64,000 bases of DNA, from NCBI GenBank assembly GCA_014825775.1, contig MVAQ01000084.1:16924-80923 (forward strand), read 5' to 3'. Under the pieces are notes generated by a model. It did not search any database and had not been told where the DNA came from. It saw nothing but the letters and a program-made list of their open reading frames with translations. Positions 25,406 through 40,900 of this stretch are shown piece by piece; position 1 is the stretch's first letter; each line of letters opens with the position of its first letter. Made by a program: the position numbers and the translations under genes. The DNA comes from Krasilnikovozyma curviuscula (lineage: Eukaryota; Basidiomycota; Tremellomycetes; Cystofilobasidiales; Mrakiaceae).

Positions 25406-26411
25406 ACAACACATCGAGACCAAGAAGCTGTACTGAGCACCGGCTCCATGTCAGAATGTATCTTCTCTAAGCTAACGACGAGAGTATCAGAGCAGGTCGT
25501 ACGTCTTTACGTTCGAGCACCCATCTTCCGAAAATCCGGCCAACCAATCAGAGCGCAGAACGGCAACGCCTCGTTATCTCCGCACTTTATTATGATTCCA
25601 CCCACACTTTTACAACGTCTTCTACACCATCTGCGCTGTGAAGTGTGCACCTTGAAGGTGTGGTGGAGTGGGCTGTGATTGGCACTTTGTCGTACGATTT
25701 CAAGAGCAAGAAAGAACGAGAGGGTGACATATTTTTGTGTTTGTTGCGTTGCCGCGCTCTCGGCTCGAGGGGAGGGACGCTCCTCGAGGAGCACCCTGGT
25801 CTCCCCACACCATTGACTTCCAAACAAAGTCGAAAACAACAGCGACGGCAGAGAAATCTAACGTCACAGCAGCGGGATCCCAGCCAGCCAGCAGCTCGAA
25901 GTCTCCAAGCAGCAGACCAGGCAGGCCGAAGAGGAGATAGTTTCTAAAGTTAGTCTTCCTAGCTAGAATAGGGCGGGTAACAAAAATTCGCACTGTGCTC
26001 ACTCGACCGCTCCCCGTCTTTGCTCCCAATCGAACTAGCCCACCTTTCCTCAAGCCTTCATTCAAGCACCAGACGGTTCATCTAGAGCTACAAGGTGAGT
26101 TGCATTGCGTCGTATCGTACGCCCGTCGCGCATTTTTCGGGTCAAATTTGGTGTGAGCGGGAAATGGCTTCCACGCATTTGACAGCAAAGCGAGCCAGTT
26201 GGATGACAATTGGGAGGGTTAGAATGAGATGCAGTACCGACAGAGCTGTGTCGTGGCCTTGTTTGACCCCAGGAGCAGTACCCTGACAAAATCTCTGCTT
26301 TTTCGCCTCCTCCCTTTTTCCTTGCAACTGTGGGCGCAAACGTTTGCTCCTCGAACCCTCACTCAACCACATCCCACTGGACCACAACCACCATCTCGCT
26401 GCTTCCAATCG

Positions 26412-29374
<2,963 letters not shown>

Positions 29375-29790
29375 ACCCTCGTTCTCGTGTTTTTTAAATT
29401 CCTTCTCCTTGTGCTTTTCTTTTGTCCAACCCTTAGACTTTCCTTTTTTTAACCTATAGACATTTCTAGAGTTCTAACGAGATTCCAATTCACACCTCCC
29501 TATTGTCGCATAACAAACCCTTAGACTGTGCAATAGCCAAAAATCTTAGATGTTTCAAGTAATTTGTATTTTTATCTCCAATCTTCTCCTGCTCCATATG
29601 CGATGCGACTGCTTTCTTTTTCATGAATGTACTTGGCTCCACGTCGACATGAAATAAGCGTGCGTGGAATAAGGAGAAGGACATAGACCCAAAATATGAA
29701 GAGAGATGAGAGGTTACAACAGAGCAAAGGAAAAGAAACTATCAAGAAAAGCGTTTCGTTACTTCAAAGCAAATCATTCAAAGAACCTCA
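29375..29790. other. Convergent 3' region
   Basis: 416 bp between the stop codons of the MIG1-like gene and the minus-strand unknown gene. T-rich just after the MIG1 stop. Short open frames only; nothing recognised. Confidence 0.55.
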
Positions 29791-32072
29791 TCACATGAAC
29801 ATCATTTCTGCATTCTTCCTCTCCTCTTCGTCCTCAATCATCATCGCTTTCTTCGCAACGTCCTCGGCAGTATACAACGTCGGGTCGAGCGCGACTCGTG
29901 CGGGACCAGTGTCGACTTCGTGTGGTGGCGGATTGGTTGCACCGCCGCCCATACCTAGACCACCAGAGAAGAGAGGTGAGAAGGTGCCATGAGTTGGTGA
30001 GGTTGGGGTCATATTGGTGTGAAGCTGTTTCTGAGCCTAGAGAAGAAGATGACAAATTAGTAGTTGCATAACAGAGACTAGGGATCGACGAAAGTTTGCT
30101 AACCTGGTCGACTACCTGACGGAAACCCTTCCTCATGACAGTGGCCCTACTCCTCAGCTTGTTCCATCCAACACCCGAAGTATCGAGCTCAGCCGGCATA
30201 GGTCGCTCGAGCACCTTTCGTACCTCCGGCGGGTACATCGACAGATCGTCAGCCTGATGCTGCTGTTTCTGCTGGTGCTGTGCGAAGACAGGCGCCGTCA
30301 ACGGAGTTTGAGGTGGTGACATGGAGTCCAGTTCCAGCGTCTGCGGGTTAAGTTTGACCCATTGACTTTCCGGACGAGTGGTCTGCGAGCGCTGCCGAGG
30401 GTGGTGGGCTTGTTGGCGGGCAGCGTTGGGACCGGAGGGCATGTCCTTTGGTGGTGGTGGAGGTGGCAGATCGTCGTTTATTTCTTGCATTGCATGCGTG
30501 TGGCTCAGCGGACTGGGAGCCGTCTGCTGTCGCCGCGTCGTGGACGTCGCTGGCGGTGCTGAAGCCGGCTGCGAGATTCGACGGCTTTTTGGTACGAAGC
30601 CTAGTGGAGAACTATCATCTTCATCTTCATCGCTGTCAGCATTTTGAGAGTAATGAGCTGAATTGAAGGAGATTGGTTTGATGGTCAGGGCTGCGTCTGC
30701 AGCAGGTAGCGTCGGCAATTTCGTCTTCGGGGATGGCGGTGAAGGTGGTGACACATACCGAGACGGAACAGGTGCAGGTGCGGAAATAGTTTGTTGTCTG
30801 GTGGGTCTGTTGAGATCTGTGATAGATGGGGGGTTAACAAGAGGTCTTTCGTCGTTCGGGTTCCAAGAGTTGTGTTTTGGCCGCGAAGGCGAGGTATGCG
30901 ACATGTGTGAAGGAGAGGAGTGTGAGGTTGACACATAACTGGTGTGGTGTCTCGAATGATGGCTACGATGATGAGTTGAGCTATGGGATCCTGAGTGAGA
31001 TGAAGAGTGAGGAGAACCCGTTGAAGTACCAGCTGGAAAGGGGATGGTTGGTGAAGTAAGCGGTTTGATGTCTGAATAAGCATCTGGCACAGTGGAAGAC
31101 TTTGAATGCTGACCACCTGCATTTGGTGAGAAGCCGAGTGAGTTCGAAAATACGGTTTCGATGGGAGGTGGTCGAGGCAGAGGTGCTTCTCTAGAGTTGG
31201 TCGCTTGAGGAGCAGGTGGTAACGGAGGGCTGATCAACGGCGCACGAACTTCTCTGGAAGGCGTCGGTGATAGTTGCGAAAACCTCTTCGACTGGGATGC
31301 TTCTTGAGGTGTTGTTCCATCCTCCTTGATGTCCAACAACGTTCCGTTGGGACTTCTCTCCCTCGAAATGCTCCTCCTGGGTCTGCGAACCGAATTGCTA
31401 GGTCCCAGCATCTGCCTCGCCAGAGACCTAGTTCGTGCCAAGTTGGCCTCGTTTGGTGTGGGTACGACAAATGGGTTACCCCCTGAAGGTGACGTCGGAC
31501 TGCCGCCATACGAGTTTGAGTTACGATGGCTTGGTCGACGTGTGATACCGACACCATTTGACGACTGGGATAGCGAGGAAGGTTGGTGGAGTGCTGTGTG
31601 AGGAAGAGAATGCGATAAGACTGGGGCTGATTTTTTGGTTGTGATCCTTCTGAAAAGGCTGTTTGAGCTTTTCAGATTGCTTGGAGTGGTTGATGGGCTG
31701 ACCGAGGAGTTGCCATTTCTTCTATCAAGCGAATGAAACCGCCATTTGAACCAATCAGCTTTATCATTCATAGATAGAACGATGCAAGACAGAAGGTAAA
31801 TAGCAAAATCCATAAGCTCTGATCGTACGCCTCGTTCAAACGATCACTCCCTTCCCACAGCCCTCGTGGTATCGGTATCGAGCCCCCGTCCCATTCAGAA
31901 GAAGTAAACCACAGGTTTGAAGAGGGGGAACTCACTCATTATCTCTGCCCTTAGTACTGGTGCCTTCTCTGCCCTGTGTATCCGACAGGCTCAGGCTTTC
32001 GAACCAATCGTGCTCCGTAGGCGACGAAGCTGGAACGACAGGAGGAAGGACGTATTGCGAGGTAGCTGACAT
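29791..32072 (-). CDS. Ser/Pro/His-rich protein of unknown function
   Basis: I do not recognise this gene. Exon 1 (32072-31936) encodes an N-terminus with HDWFESLSLSD. Exon 2 (from 31721) encodes about 530 mostly disordered residues rich in Ser, Pro, Thr and His, including SHSGSHSSTHHRSHHSRHH and PPPPPPKDMPSG (possible SH3/profilin ligand). A more ordered C-terminal block follows: YPPEVRKVLERPMPAELDTS, GVGWNKLRSRATVMRKGFRQ and, after an intron (acceptor near 30038), AQKQLHTNM and DPTLYTAEDVAKKAMMIEDEEER. The C-terminal helix is probably the functional part. The 214-nt first intron is longer than usual here and could hide another small exon. Confidence 0.7.
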
Positions 32073-32716
32073 GGGTTACGACCGTACCCACGACCCTACA
32101 GCCCTTGTGTAAGCTACAAATAAGATGGGATGTCTATCCGCAGAGGGTGACCCAAGCCCAAAAATGCGGTGAGTGCTGGTTCAAGGGGGTCTCGAACGGA
32201 GCAACTGACTGAATGGGCTGGTGATGGCGATGCTTCAACTTTTTTTTACTGCTGTATTTTCTAACCTTACCAAATGGATCTGATTCCCATTAGTGAAACG
32301 ATAACTCAAAAAGAAACCAAATTCACTATCTAGGAAGACCTGGTTGTATGAAAATGGAAAATCTCAGTGCGACTGCGAGGTGTGTGTGGCGAAATCTAGC
32401 TTGTTTTGAAACGAGGGCGCAGAAGCCCCCCTAATTCTTGTAATTTTCTGGCACTGCTCGGGCACGCAGGAATTTTATACATGAAGAAATGTAACCGTTC
32501 AGTTTACCAAAATAAAATAAATCATAAATGTTAAAGCAAAAATAAAGATGTCTAGCGTTTAGCTTTTCGTTGAGATGAGCGAAATCGTGTGATAGGTGTC
32601 AGCTATCTCAGTTGATGAGACGTACAAGAAAGAAAGGAAAGGAGGAGGAGGATCAGTTGCTTTACGGCAAGAGGAGTTGTCGTGTGGATGGGGTAAGAAA
32701 TTTAGGTATCGCTTTC
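32073..32716. other. Intergenic region upstream of the unknown gene
   Basis: 644 bp between the start of the unknown protein (minus strand) and the stop of the upstream permease. It should hold the promoter of the former and 3' UTR of the latter. AT-rich near 32230-32570. No supported gene. Confidence 0.5.
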
Positions 32717-35700
32717 TTAGAACTTTGGAGATTCCTTCTCGCCAACGGGCTCGTCGATTTCGACGTTGGATCGCGGTCCCTTGTAGTGCTTGTGTGCACT
32801 GATGGCGTACCAGATGAACGAGAGGATGACAACACCGAGAGTGATGACCTGGAGAAGGAAATGATTATGTTTGTCAGATACCGCATCTCTGAAAGCAGGG
32901 AACGAGGGGAGACGAACCCAACTGTAGTTCATGTTGTACTGGTCGAGTGGGGCGATGGTTGGGAAGGAGAGGATGACGACTGGAGAAGGCCCAGAAGAGC
33001 AGTCAGCAACTAAAACGAAATCAAGCACTCCCGTCGTAAACTAACCTTCAAAAGCGGTCCAGGCACACATCATAATGTTGACCAGTAACCCGAGGGTTGG
33101 ACCCATGTAGAAAGGCCCCGGCTTGAAGTTAACGTCTGGGTGATCGCTGAAGATACGTCTGCAGATGACCGGGATGACATAACTCAAGTCAAGAGCAACA
33201 GCACAACTGCGACGAGAATCAACAACTCATCAGTTCTGTGTCATCTGTCAGCGTCTGGAAGGTGGGATGAATGGTCTTACAGAGAGAAGATGGCATTGAC
33301 GGCGACCGAAGACGCAAAAGCGAGTACACCCATCAACGCAGAGATAAATACAACGAGCCAGACACTATAGATGGGCGTCTGCGTGAAGGAATTCATGCGG
33401 CCAAAAAGACCCCAGTCAGGCAGGCCCTTGTCCCTTGAGAAGGCAAAGAACGAGCGAGAGTTTGCTTGGAGCGCCGTTTGGACCGTGAAGAAGGCTGTAG
33501 CGACGCAACACGAAGTTAGAAAGGTGAGGACGACGTAAAAGGACAGAAAAAGGTGATACGGGCACTTACCGACGAGACAGACAAAGGGCCAGATGGCGAG
33601 TGTGCCTTTCTTTCCGATTCTCTGGTAGAGGATCTCAATGAAGGCGTAACCACTGACGAACAAAAAAGAAAACCCCTTCAGCAAAGTGCTAGAAGCAAGC
33701 AAGCGCTTCAAGAAAAGCAAAACCCACCTTGTTCCGGGCAGCTGGTCGATCGACGGCGAGCACAGGACAAGTACGATATTGAGCAACCATCCAATGATAC
33801 CCGTACCGATGACGGCAACGAAGATGGACACGGGGCCAGCGACGGCAGCACGGTGGACCTCCTCAGAGATGTGTGCGGCTGAGGAAAAGTAATAAGACAC
33901 AAGCGGTGATTCAAAGAAAGTTGCCAGAGGAATGAAGATGCGAGTGGTGTGTCGAAGAAGTTGGTCAAGAAAACGATAGTATATCAGCGCTCCTTGCTAG
34001 ATCGAGAAAAGCTCCGCTGGGATAGGTTTGGGAAACCCCAGACTTGTCTGGCAGTACTTACCTGCGTCATAATCAGTCATTGTCCACTGCACAGAGAGGA
34101 GACCAAAGAGATATGCGAGGCCACTGGAAGTGTAGCCTGACTGATTGAGTACTCCTTCAGAGCCGAAGACGTACGATGCAGATTCTAATAATTCAAGGAG
34201 GAAACGAGGATGAAAGAGAGGGAGGTATGGAGAAAAGAACGGGGAGGAGAGGGAGGAGCATTGATGAAGGGAGCCAGGCAATCGGTCGTTGGTCAGGAAG
34301 AAGCCTTGTCAACAAAGAAGTCTTATTCTGCATAAATAACTCACGCATCTCTGATCTTGGAGTCATGGCGAGGAGGCAGATGATAATTCTTAAAAAGAGC
34401 AAGAGAAATACACAATGCGGGTGCACAGTGAGCAAACAGAACGAGAACGAACGCTGAAGACAAGAGCGCAGGGCCTACTCACATGAAAGAGAAGCCAATG
34501 TTGATAAAGACATATCCTTTGGTCAAGAACGCCAGATCCTTCGTCCTCATCGAGTTGAGCAAGCCATGAACGACGAGCAGGCCACAGAAGAGGCCAAACT
34601 GCATGGCGGTGGTGACGACATAATCGCCGTCTTTGGAGATCACTACGGCCGCAAAGATCATTCCTGAGAGACCCCACTCGGTGGAAGCGACACCGGCGAC
34701 TTGACCTAGCAGGTTCAGCCAGCCGACGAGCCATCCAACGACAGCACGGTACGACGAGGGGACAAGGTATGCCGACGCGCTGTAGAGCCCACCAGAGGTT
34801 GGGTACGCAGAGACCTTAAAAGGAGATATGAGGCAGGTGGGTCAGTCAGTAATGGTACAATTGGCGGGAAATGAGAAGGTTTGCGTTGCCGCTTTCGAAA
34901 ACGAGGCGAGAGGGGCACACGCATTCTTCGCATCGTCGCTCTCGCCTCGGGCGCATGTCATTGAGACATCTCCGCTCTCTTTCAGAAAGAGCGAAGCAAA
35001 CTTTGGGGTGGTAGACGACTCACGATCTCTGCGATGGAGGCACCGAGCGAGACGTTCATGCACGAACCCATGAACCAGCACCAGACGACGGAGCTGGGTC
35101 CGCCCGACAGCAAAGGGGTGTTGAAGGTCGTAGCGATGGACGAGACCATTCCCATGATGCTGAATGCGAAGGAGAAGGTAGACTGATTGCGGGGGAGAAA
35201 GAAAACGTCGAAGAAGAGACAACAAAAGGCGTTAGGTAGGTAGGATTCTCCGGCGACCAAAGAGCTGGAGGCAGGTTTTTTTTTGGGGGGTGGGGACTTA
35301 CCAAGTTGCCGAATTCACGAGCGAATTCTGATCGACAATACCATCACAAGTGTGAACAAGGAGAACTCATCAGCAACCAGCAGCGCGCTCGGACTGCAGC
35401 ACACAGAACATGGCATGTATGATAAGGAAGGGGAGGCACGGTGGACTCACCAGACTTGTAGCCCAGCTTGGCGAGCACGGCATCGTCGTCCATGCTGCTG
35501 GTGGTATCCTCCTGCGGGTGCTGCACCTCGTTGGTAGGCGTCTTGTCGAATTTGGACACTGGCGTGGGGGGCGTGCAAGGAGCGGCATTTTTCAAGCCAA
35601 GAACAGACAGTTTTTAGCAGTTTGGATATTTTCAGATGGGACCGATGGGTAACATAGTCAGCATCGGATAGGGAACGGGAAGGGATGACAGAGGGCAGGA

Positions 35701-35719
35701 ACATACGGTCGGTGGACAT
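32717..35719 (-). CDS. APC-superfamily amino acid/GABA/choline permease
   Basis: Plasma-membrane or vacuolar transporter with about 12 membrane helices. The cytosolic N-terminus (DDDAVLAKLGYKSEFAREFGNLSTFSFAF) leads into TM1-2 (SIMGMVSSIATTFNTPLLSGGPSSVVW), then YPTSGGLYSASAYL, a consensus of the family, and VGWLNLLGQVAGVAST. Later come MTDYDAAAHISEEVHRA, NSRSFFAFSRDKGLPDW and FFISALMGVLAF-like helices. The C-terminal tail is acidic and ends GEKESPKF. These blocks match fungal GABA/choline/polyamine permeases; the substrate cannot be assigned. The first exon is only 13 nt (ATGTCCACCGACC, 35719-35707). Eight or more introns. It is divergent from the small membrane-protein gene. Confidence 0.85.
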
Positions 35720-36528
35720 TGCTGTATGCAGACTGGAGTGGGACTACGAGAAGAAGTTTTCACGACGAGACGCCTGGAAAGGGTGCGTTGACTGCTGGCT
35801 TGGGGGACTGGCTGCTGGAGAGGTGAGTGGGGATCTATGCCAGGATGTTGGCGAAGGACGAGTGTGACACGGACACTCAAGTGACTCTCTCTCTTAATGG
35901 GGGGTGTTGCAAGTGGGCGCACCTTGCGTCCCAAAGTCGTCGCACGACCAGACCCAAATGTCTACTCGGTTCAATTCAATTCACCCCAGCCAGCCAATCA
36001 CATCACATCACAGCACCCTCCCTTGCTCTGTTAATGACTTTTATTACTATTATTATTATTTTCTCATGGCATTGGGCGCTATGGAACTAAGAAAAGATAT
36101 GGCTTCATCTTTTCGTGGTGCCAGTGCTTGCTTCCTGAGCCTTTTTTATTATTTTTTTAATTTTTATTTTTATTAAAGCGCCCGTGTCGATCAGAGGTCA
36201 GTCTGCTTAAACAGGGAACCCATCAACTTTCTTTGCTCTGGCAGCAGCGGGCCCACAGTCTGGGGGGTTTTGCCAGTGGCATTTCCTAGCGGTGGATAAC
36301 GAACTCACGAACTAACTCACTCTGTAAAGCGTCGGGCTGGAATGGCTGTCCGGAAAGAGAAAGAATTCGCGTACCTGCTGCAGGCGACGCCACGCCACAG
36401 TGCCCAAATCCAGTCTTTTTTCTGGCGATCAGTACAGAGGAACAGGATGGCCCAGCTACCCAACCGCCAACACCTTCTGTGAAAGACAACTACGACTGCC
36501 TATCTCAACAGGCCACGATCCTCCATCG
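35720..36528. other. Divergent promoter between permease and four-helix membrane protein gene
   Basis: 809 bp. Contains an ATT-type simple repeat (about 36041-36062), a T/A-rich block at 36140-36176 and GC-rich flanks. No supported gene. Confidence 0.5.
36041..36062. repeat. (ATT)n simple repeat
   Basis: Run of TTATTACTATTATTATTATT in the divergent promoter. Confidence 0.65.
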
Positions 36529-37581
36529 ATGGCTCCCACATCAGCCCAGAGGCTCGCATTCTCCTCACCACTGTACGTTGCCCGTTCCCACTTTCTCGAA
36601 CGACTCTCCTTTGGAACGCTGACTTCCTCCTTCCATTGCTTCAAAATCTCCCCCCTTCCATTCCATTCCCCAGCCCGCCTCTGTATTACATCTTCTTCTG
36701 CTACCTCGAGCCCACCTTGACCCTCTTCGGCGCTATCTACGCAATCTTCTTCAGCCAGACGTACTTCCAATCGAGTGTCGACTATCGCTACGTGCCGTTG
36801 ATGGGCGAACGTGGTGGTGGAGTTAGAGGCCAGTTGATTGTTGGTGCTCTCGGGAACTGTACGTCTGCTTTCTCCCCCGTCTCACTCGTCGATTGCCCTG
36901 CTGCACGTTCTTACGCCTGTTGTCGTGTCTGTCGACCCAATTCCCGGTTGCAGGCTTCCTCCTCCTCTCGATGCTCTCCTTCTTCCTCCTGCCCTCGATA
37001 TACCAGAACCTCCTCACGATGCCAGCCGTAATGGAAGACGTTCTGACCGTCTTCTTCCTCTGCCTCGCGTTCGCCGACGTTCGTTTTAATCTCTCCCTTA
37101 CGCCCTCATCCCCTACCAGAGCCTGACATGTTCCTTTCCTTATTTTTGCTCACTCGTCAGTTGACACATGTCTATGCGTCCCTTGCCCCCCTGCCGGACC
37201 AAGTCCTCTACGCACCCTTCTCGAAATGGGGAACCCTCGTTTGGGGAAATGTAGGCATCACTCTCGTCCTCTTCGCTGTCCGGTAGGCCCTTTTACTTTC
37301 TCTCTCATCGATCAATGCACAGCCCATCTTATCGAGCCCCTCTACACTTTGGCATGTATTACAGATGCCTCTGGTTCCTCTCCGTCGGAAGGCGCAACTA
37401 TCACGATGAAAAGCGTCTAAAGATGAACGAGGCCCGCCAAGCAAATGGGGGAAGACGAAAGAGCATACCCGCACCCGTCACGCCGAGGACGAGGGCGGAG
37501 ATCGCTGCCGTCAGCGGGGAGAGAAGTCGGTCGAGGGGTGGGTACAGCAGGGTGCCTGTGACGGATGACTTCGGGAACTGA
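36529..37581 (+). CDS. Small four-helix membrane protein, DUF7704-like
   Basis: Five exons encode about 240 residues. After MAPTSAQRLAFSSP comes PPLYYIFFCYLEPTLTLFGA (TM1, with a conserved-looking Glu-Pro), then NCFLLLSMLSFFLLPSIYQ (TM2), MEDVLTVFFLCLAFADLTHV (TM3) and WGNVGITLVLFAVRCLWFL (TM4). The C-tail is basic and Ser/Arg-rich, ending TDDFGN. The pattern resembles a family of fungal integral membrane proteins of unknown function. Introns start at GTACGT (about 36573), GTACGT (about 36858), GTTCGT (about 37079) and GTAGGC (about 37282). No enzymatic motif is seen. Start Met at 36529 is supported by the first short exon fitting in frame. Confidence 0.7.
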
Positions 37582-37964
37582 GAGAGAAAAGGGCAGGAGA
37601 ACGAGATGAGATGTTTTGCTCTATCAAGGTGACACGGAGGGTACGTCTGGTGGTAGAATCGACAAGGTAATATGCTTCGACGGAGTGTGATGGGACGCCC
37701 TCGTCGAGAGAAAGTGGTATAAACATAACACCATTTAGACATTTTCTTGGATATGCTTTCTTGTTCACACACTGTATCCATAAGCAATTCCAAACCCAAA
37801 AGGTCGCCAGAGCAAGTGTCTGTCCTCGTTCGAGCCGACAAAATGTTGGAAAGAAAAAGAATGCGAAATGCCTCTTTCGATTGGAATTGTCTCCGATCTC
37901 GACGACGAACGCTCTCCTCAACTCGTGCAAACCACCCTCCTCCGTCGCTGGTCTCTCAAGCAAC
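37582..37964 (+). other. Intergenic region
   Basis: 383 bp between the membrane-protein stop and the UBA-USP start. An open frame runs through its second half into the UBA-USP first exon but has no recognisable content. Presumed promoter and 5' UTR. Confidence 0.45.
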
Positions 37965-40900
37965 ATGTCAGCAAGCCCTACAACCCCGTTGGAACCCCCA
38001 ACAGAGTCCCAGATCACCTCCCTCACCGATTTGGGCTTCACAGAAAGAATCGCTCGTCTCGCGCTGTCTCAGGTAACTCATACCCTTGCCTGCCTCGCTT
38101 CTGAAGAAGGTGTATTAGCATTACGTTTGCTGATTGGTTTACTATGGCTGTGTTTTCAATTAGTCCCGGAACGACGTCGAGTCTGCTGCTAATCTAGGTT
38201 CGTTCCCCGTTATTGGCTTGCGTTGCGTTTCTCTTTCTCATTTGCGTGTGTGGATGATGGAACGCTGGGATGGCCGCTTATTGAGGACGGGACAGACACT
38301 GAGATGAGAAGGAGGAGGAAAAGACGGAGTTGGATAAGATGACGGCTCTCTGTGGTCCGGGTGGTCTGGCCTGGAAGCCTGATGAGAGATCCCGTTCGCT
38401 CGCTAGACCAAACGAAGACGGTAGAAGAGGGGGGTCGAGCGTATCGTGGAGCTTATTTCACCTTGGGGAAGAACCTCTTTGCTTCTGTTTCTCCGTCAAG
38501 CCACCCCCCTTCCTTTTTACCAAAGAGAAACACCGTTCTGACTCTTCAACCCATTCTCCCTACTCCTCCCGCTTCCCCTTCGGTCCATGGCCTCTTTCAA
38601 ACGCACGTCTTCGCTGCCTCTCTCGTTCAACCACCCGTTCACTAAACAACCAACGCATACAAATGACAAACCATCAACAACAGCGTTGAACGGTAAAGTG
38701 GTGGATGGATCAGAGGTATGTTTGATGTTCTTTCATTGCCCCAGCCTTCGACTTGGCTGACCTCACACCTTTCCGGGATTTGAAGGTAAGCATTTCAACT
38801 CCCTCAATGATAGACGAGGTTTCTGGATCGAGCAGAAGGAGGTCGTCAGTCGGCGTTGTGCCTGGGTACCGAAGGAGTCCGTTGGTAGCTGCAACTGTTC
38901 ATTCTCCACCGCCTGCCATTACGGAAGGTTTAGCGCTACATGTTCCGTTCAGTCTGGATGATGGCAGGAGTGCTGTTGTCGATGATGGTGTGGAGAAGAG
39001 ACATAGGCAGGAGCAGATTGCAAAGAGTCGAGGTGAAGACGACGAGGTGTCAACCTCGTCCGACGAATCGAGGGATGAGACCCCTCTTGCGGACTATCCT
39101 CATGCACATGTTGGCACACAGGACGATGGTGCTGCAGGGGGATGGGAAGAATTGAGTATCGGAACGTCACCTCCAACGAGTCTCTCTGGAACCGTAATAC
39201 AACAACGCCATGTCGCCTCCCAGCGTGTGAAACCTCGCACGAGCTCGAACGACGGTGTCATCGAAGGAGTTCGGAAATCATGGGCTGGCGTTTTTAAGAA
39301 GAACGCTGCTGCTGTTTTCGCTTCGTCCTCCCCTTCCCTGACCACTGATGCTGACAGCAACGACGGCTCGCCGCAGGCTTCCAGTCGCGCCGGCGTCTCG
39401 CAGACTTCAATGGGCTCAGCACCTCTCTCTCATCAAGTGATAAGGTCTTTACCTCTAGGGTCTCTCGTCCCCCTCCCTGAAAAGGGTACCGCTCCCAAGC
39501 AGACTAAGACGTACACCTCCCCGCCTAAGATGAACGAACGAGCGTCTCAGTATGATGCGGAAGCTGACTCAATCGTCGCCGGTCTCTTCAAGGTCAACTC
39601 TAACACTCCACCTCCACCTCTAGAGGAAAAAAAAGAGATTCCACCGCCGCGAATGGGTCTCTTTGGCCGTCGAAGCTACAACAATCCCAACTCGTCGTCC
39701 GTCCAGACACCCGCAACGCCGTCAGTCGACGTCATTCCCCCAACGCCGTCCATCGACAACTCGAATAACGCTTCCGTCTGGGGATCTGCTATAACTAATA
39801 CTAACTCGTCCTCAGCCGCACCGGAGGAGGAGCGTGGGCGTGATGCGACAAAGTCCAAAAACAGGCTCTCGGCAAGGTCCATGTCGCCTTTCTTCAGACG
39901 TCGACATTCCCGCCCACCACCTGGTGCAGCCAAAGAAAAGCCCTCTGGCAGTGGTAAGTCCGATCGAAGTGCCTCCCCGGACAGCGTCGCTGCCCTGAGG
40001 GGTTCAAGGTCGGAGGCGGCGGATTCAGATTCGGAAGAGGATGAGGATGGGCAAAGCGAGGTCAATACAGAATCTAATCGTGGAGAGGACTTTGATAATC
40101 TCGCCAGTGAAGGCAACGATTATGATGATGAGGATGAAGATGATGGTTTTGATGAAAACACTGAGCTTAACACAGGTGAGGACCAGATTCTGATCTTTTG
40201 TTGTTCTTTCTGTGTTTCTGATCGCAATTGTCGTACCTTTGTTCTCTTTGATCTACAGAGAAGAATGCTGAAACGCCAGAGTCGTTCCTCTCTCCAACAG
40301 GCGAACCCTCGCGTTCGGACCTCGAGCAGAATCTGCCCCAAGACTTAGGCGAAGGTCCCAATGTCGTCCTCCCCGAGCCACAGATGTTTCAAACGAGCAC
40401 CTCTGGGCAACTGAAAGTCGAAGTTGGCAGGCCGGAGTTCGGTAGAGATCGGTGCACGTTGAAGATGGTCCAAGGCCAGCCCGACGGGAAGCGCGGTAAC
40501 AGGAAGGAAAGGCGGTATGTCGTCGCGAGTGATCTAAGTGAAGAGAGCGGGTATGCTGTTGATTGGGCTATCTCGACTGTTGCAAGGGACGGCGACGAGG
40601 TTTGGTTGGGTGAGTCGGAATGAACCCTACTGCAGTGAAACCGAAGTCGTTGGCTGACCAACCTTTTTCGCCTTACTGCCTCTGGTCTACAGTAAATGTC
40701 ACGGAAAATGAAGCGAAGGTTGATCCCAAGGATTTGTCTACCATGGATCGCGTTGAAAAACTCCGAATTCAGAAAGAGGTGAGCGTTGCTGTTGCTCGCG
40801 ATTTCTATGTTGCTCCGTTCTAACCTTCAATAATTTCTCTCGGCAAGCGTCAAACAATGACTCTTCAACTTTCAAAACAAGTCAACACCATACTGCAGAG

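Larger units (their letters stand above)
24028..26411. other. Long non-coding region between divergent ELG1 and MIG1-like gene
   Basis: 2.4 kb, the longest gap in the window. It includes 24340-25330, moderately AT-rich with a (TA)n tract near 24619-24642; 25330-25950 with three GTGGGG hexamers (25368-25373, 25400-25405 on plus; 25803-25808 on minus); and a pyrimidine-rich leader from about 26040. A possible 5' UTR donor GTGAGT lies at 26095. No open frame here shows a recognisable domain. Most is probably promoter and long 5' UTR of the MIG1-like gene; a non-coding RNA cannot be excluded. Confidence 0.5.

Noticed and set aside
25507..26065. Several overlapping short open frames upstream of the MIG1-like gene
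   Set aside because: No domains, mutually overlapping on both strands, and stop-interrupted; treated as promoter or leader.
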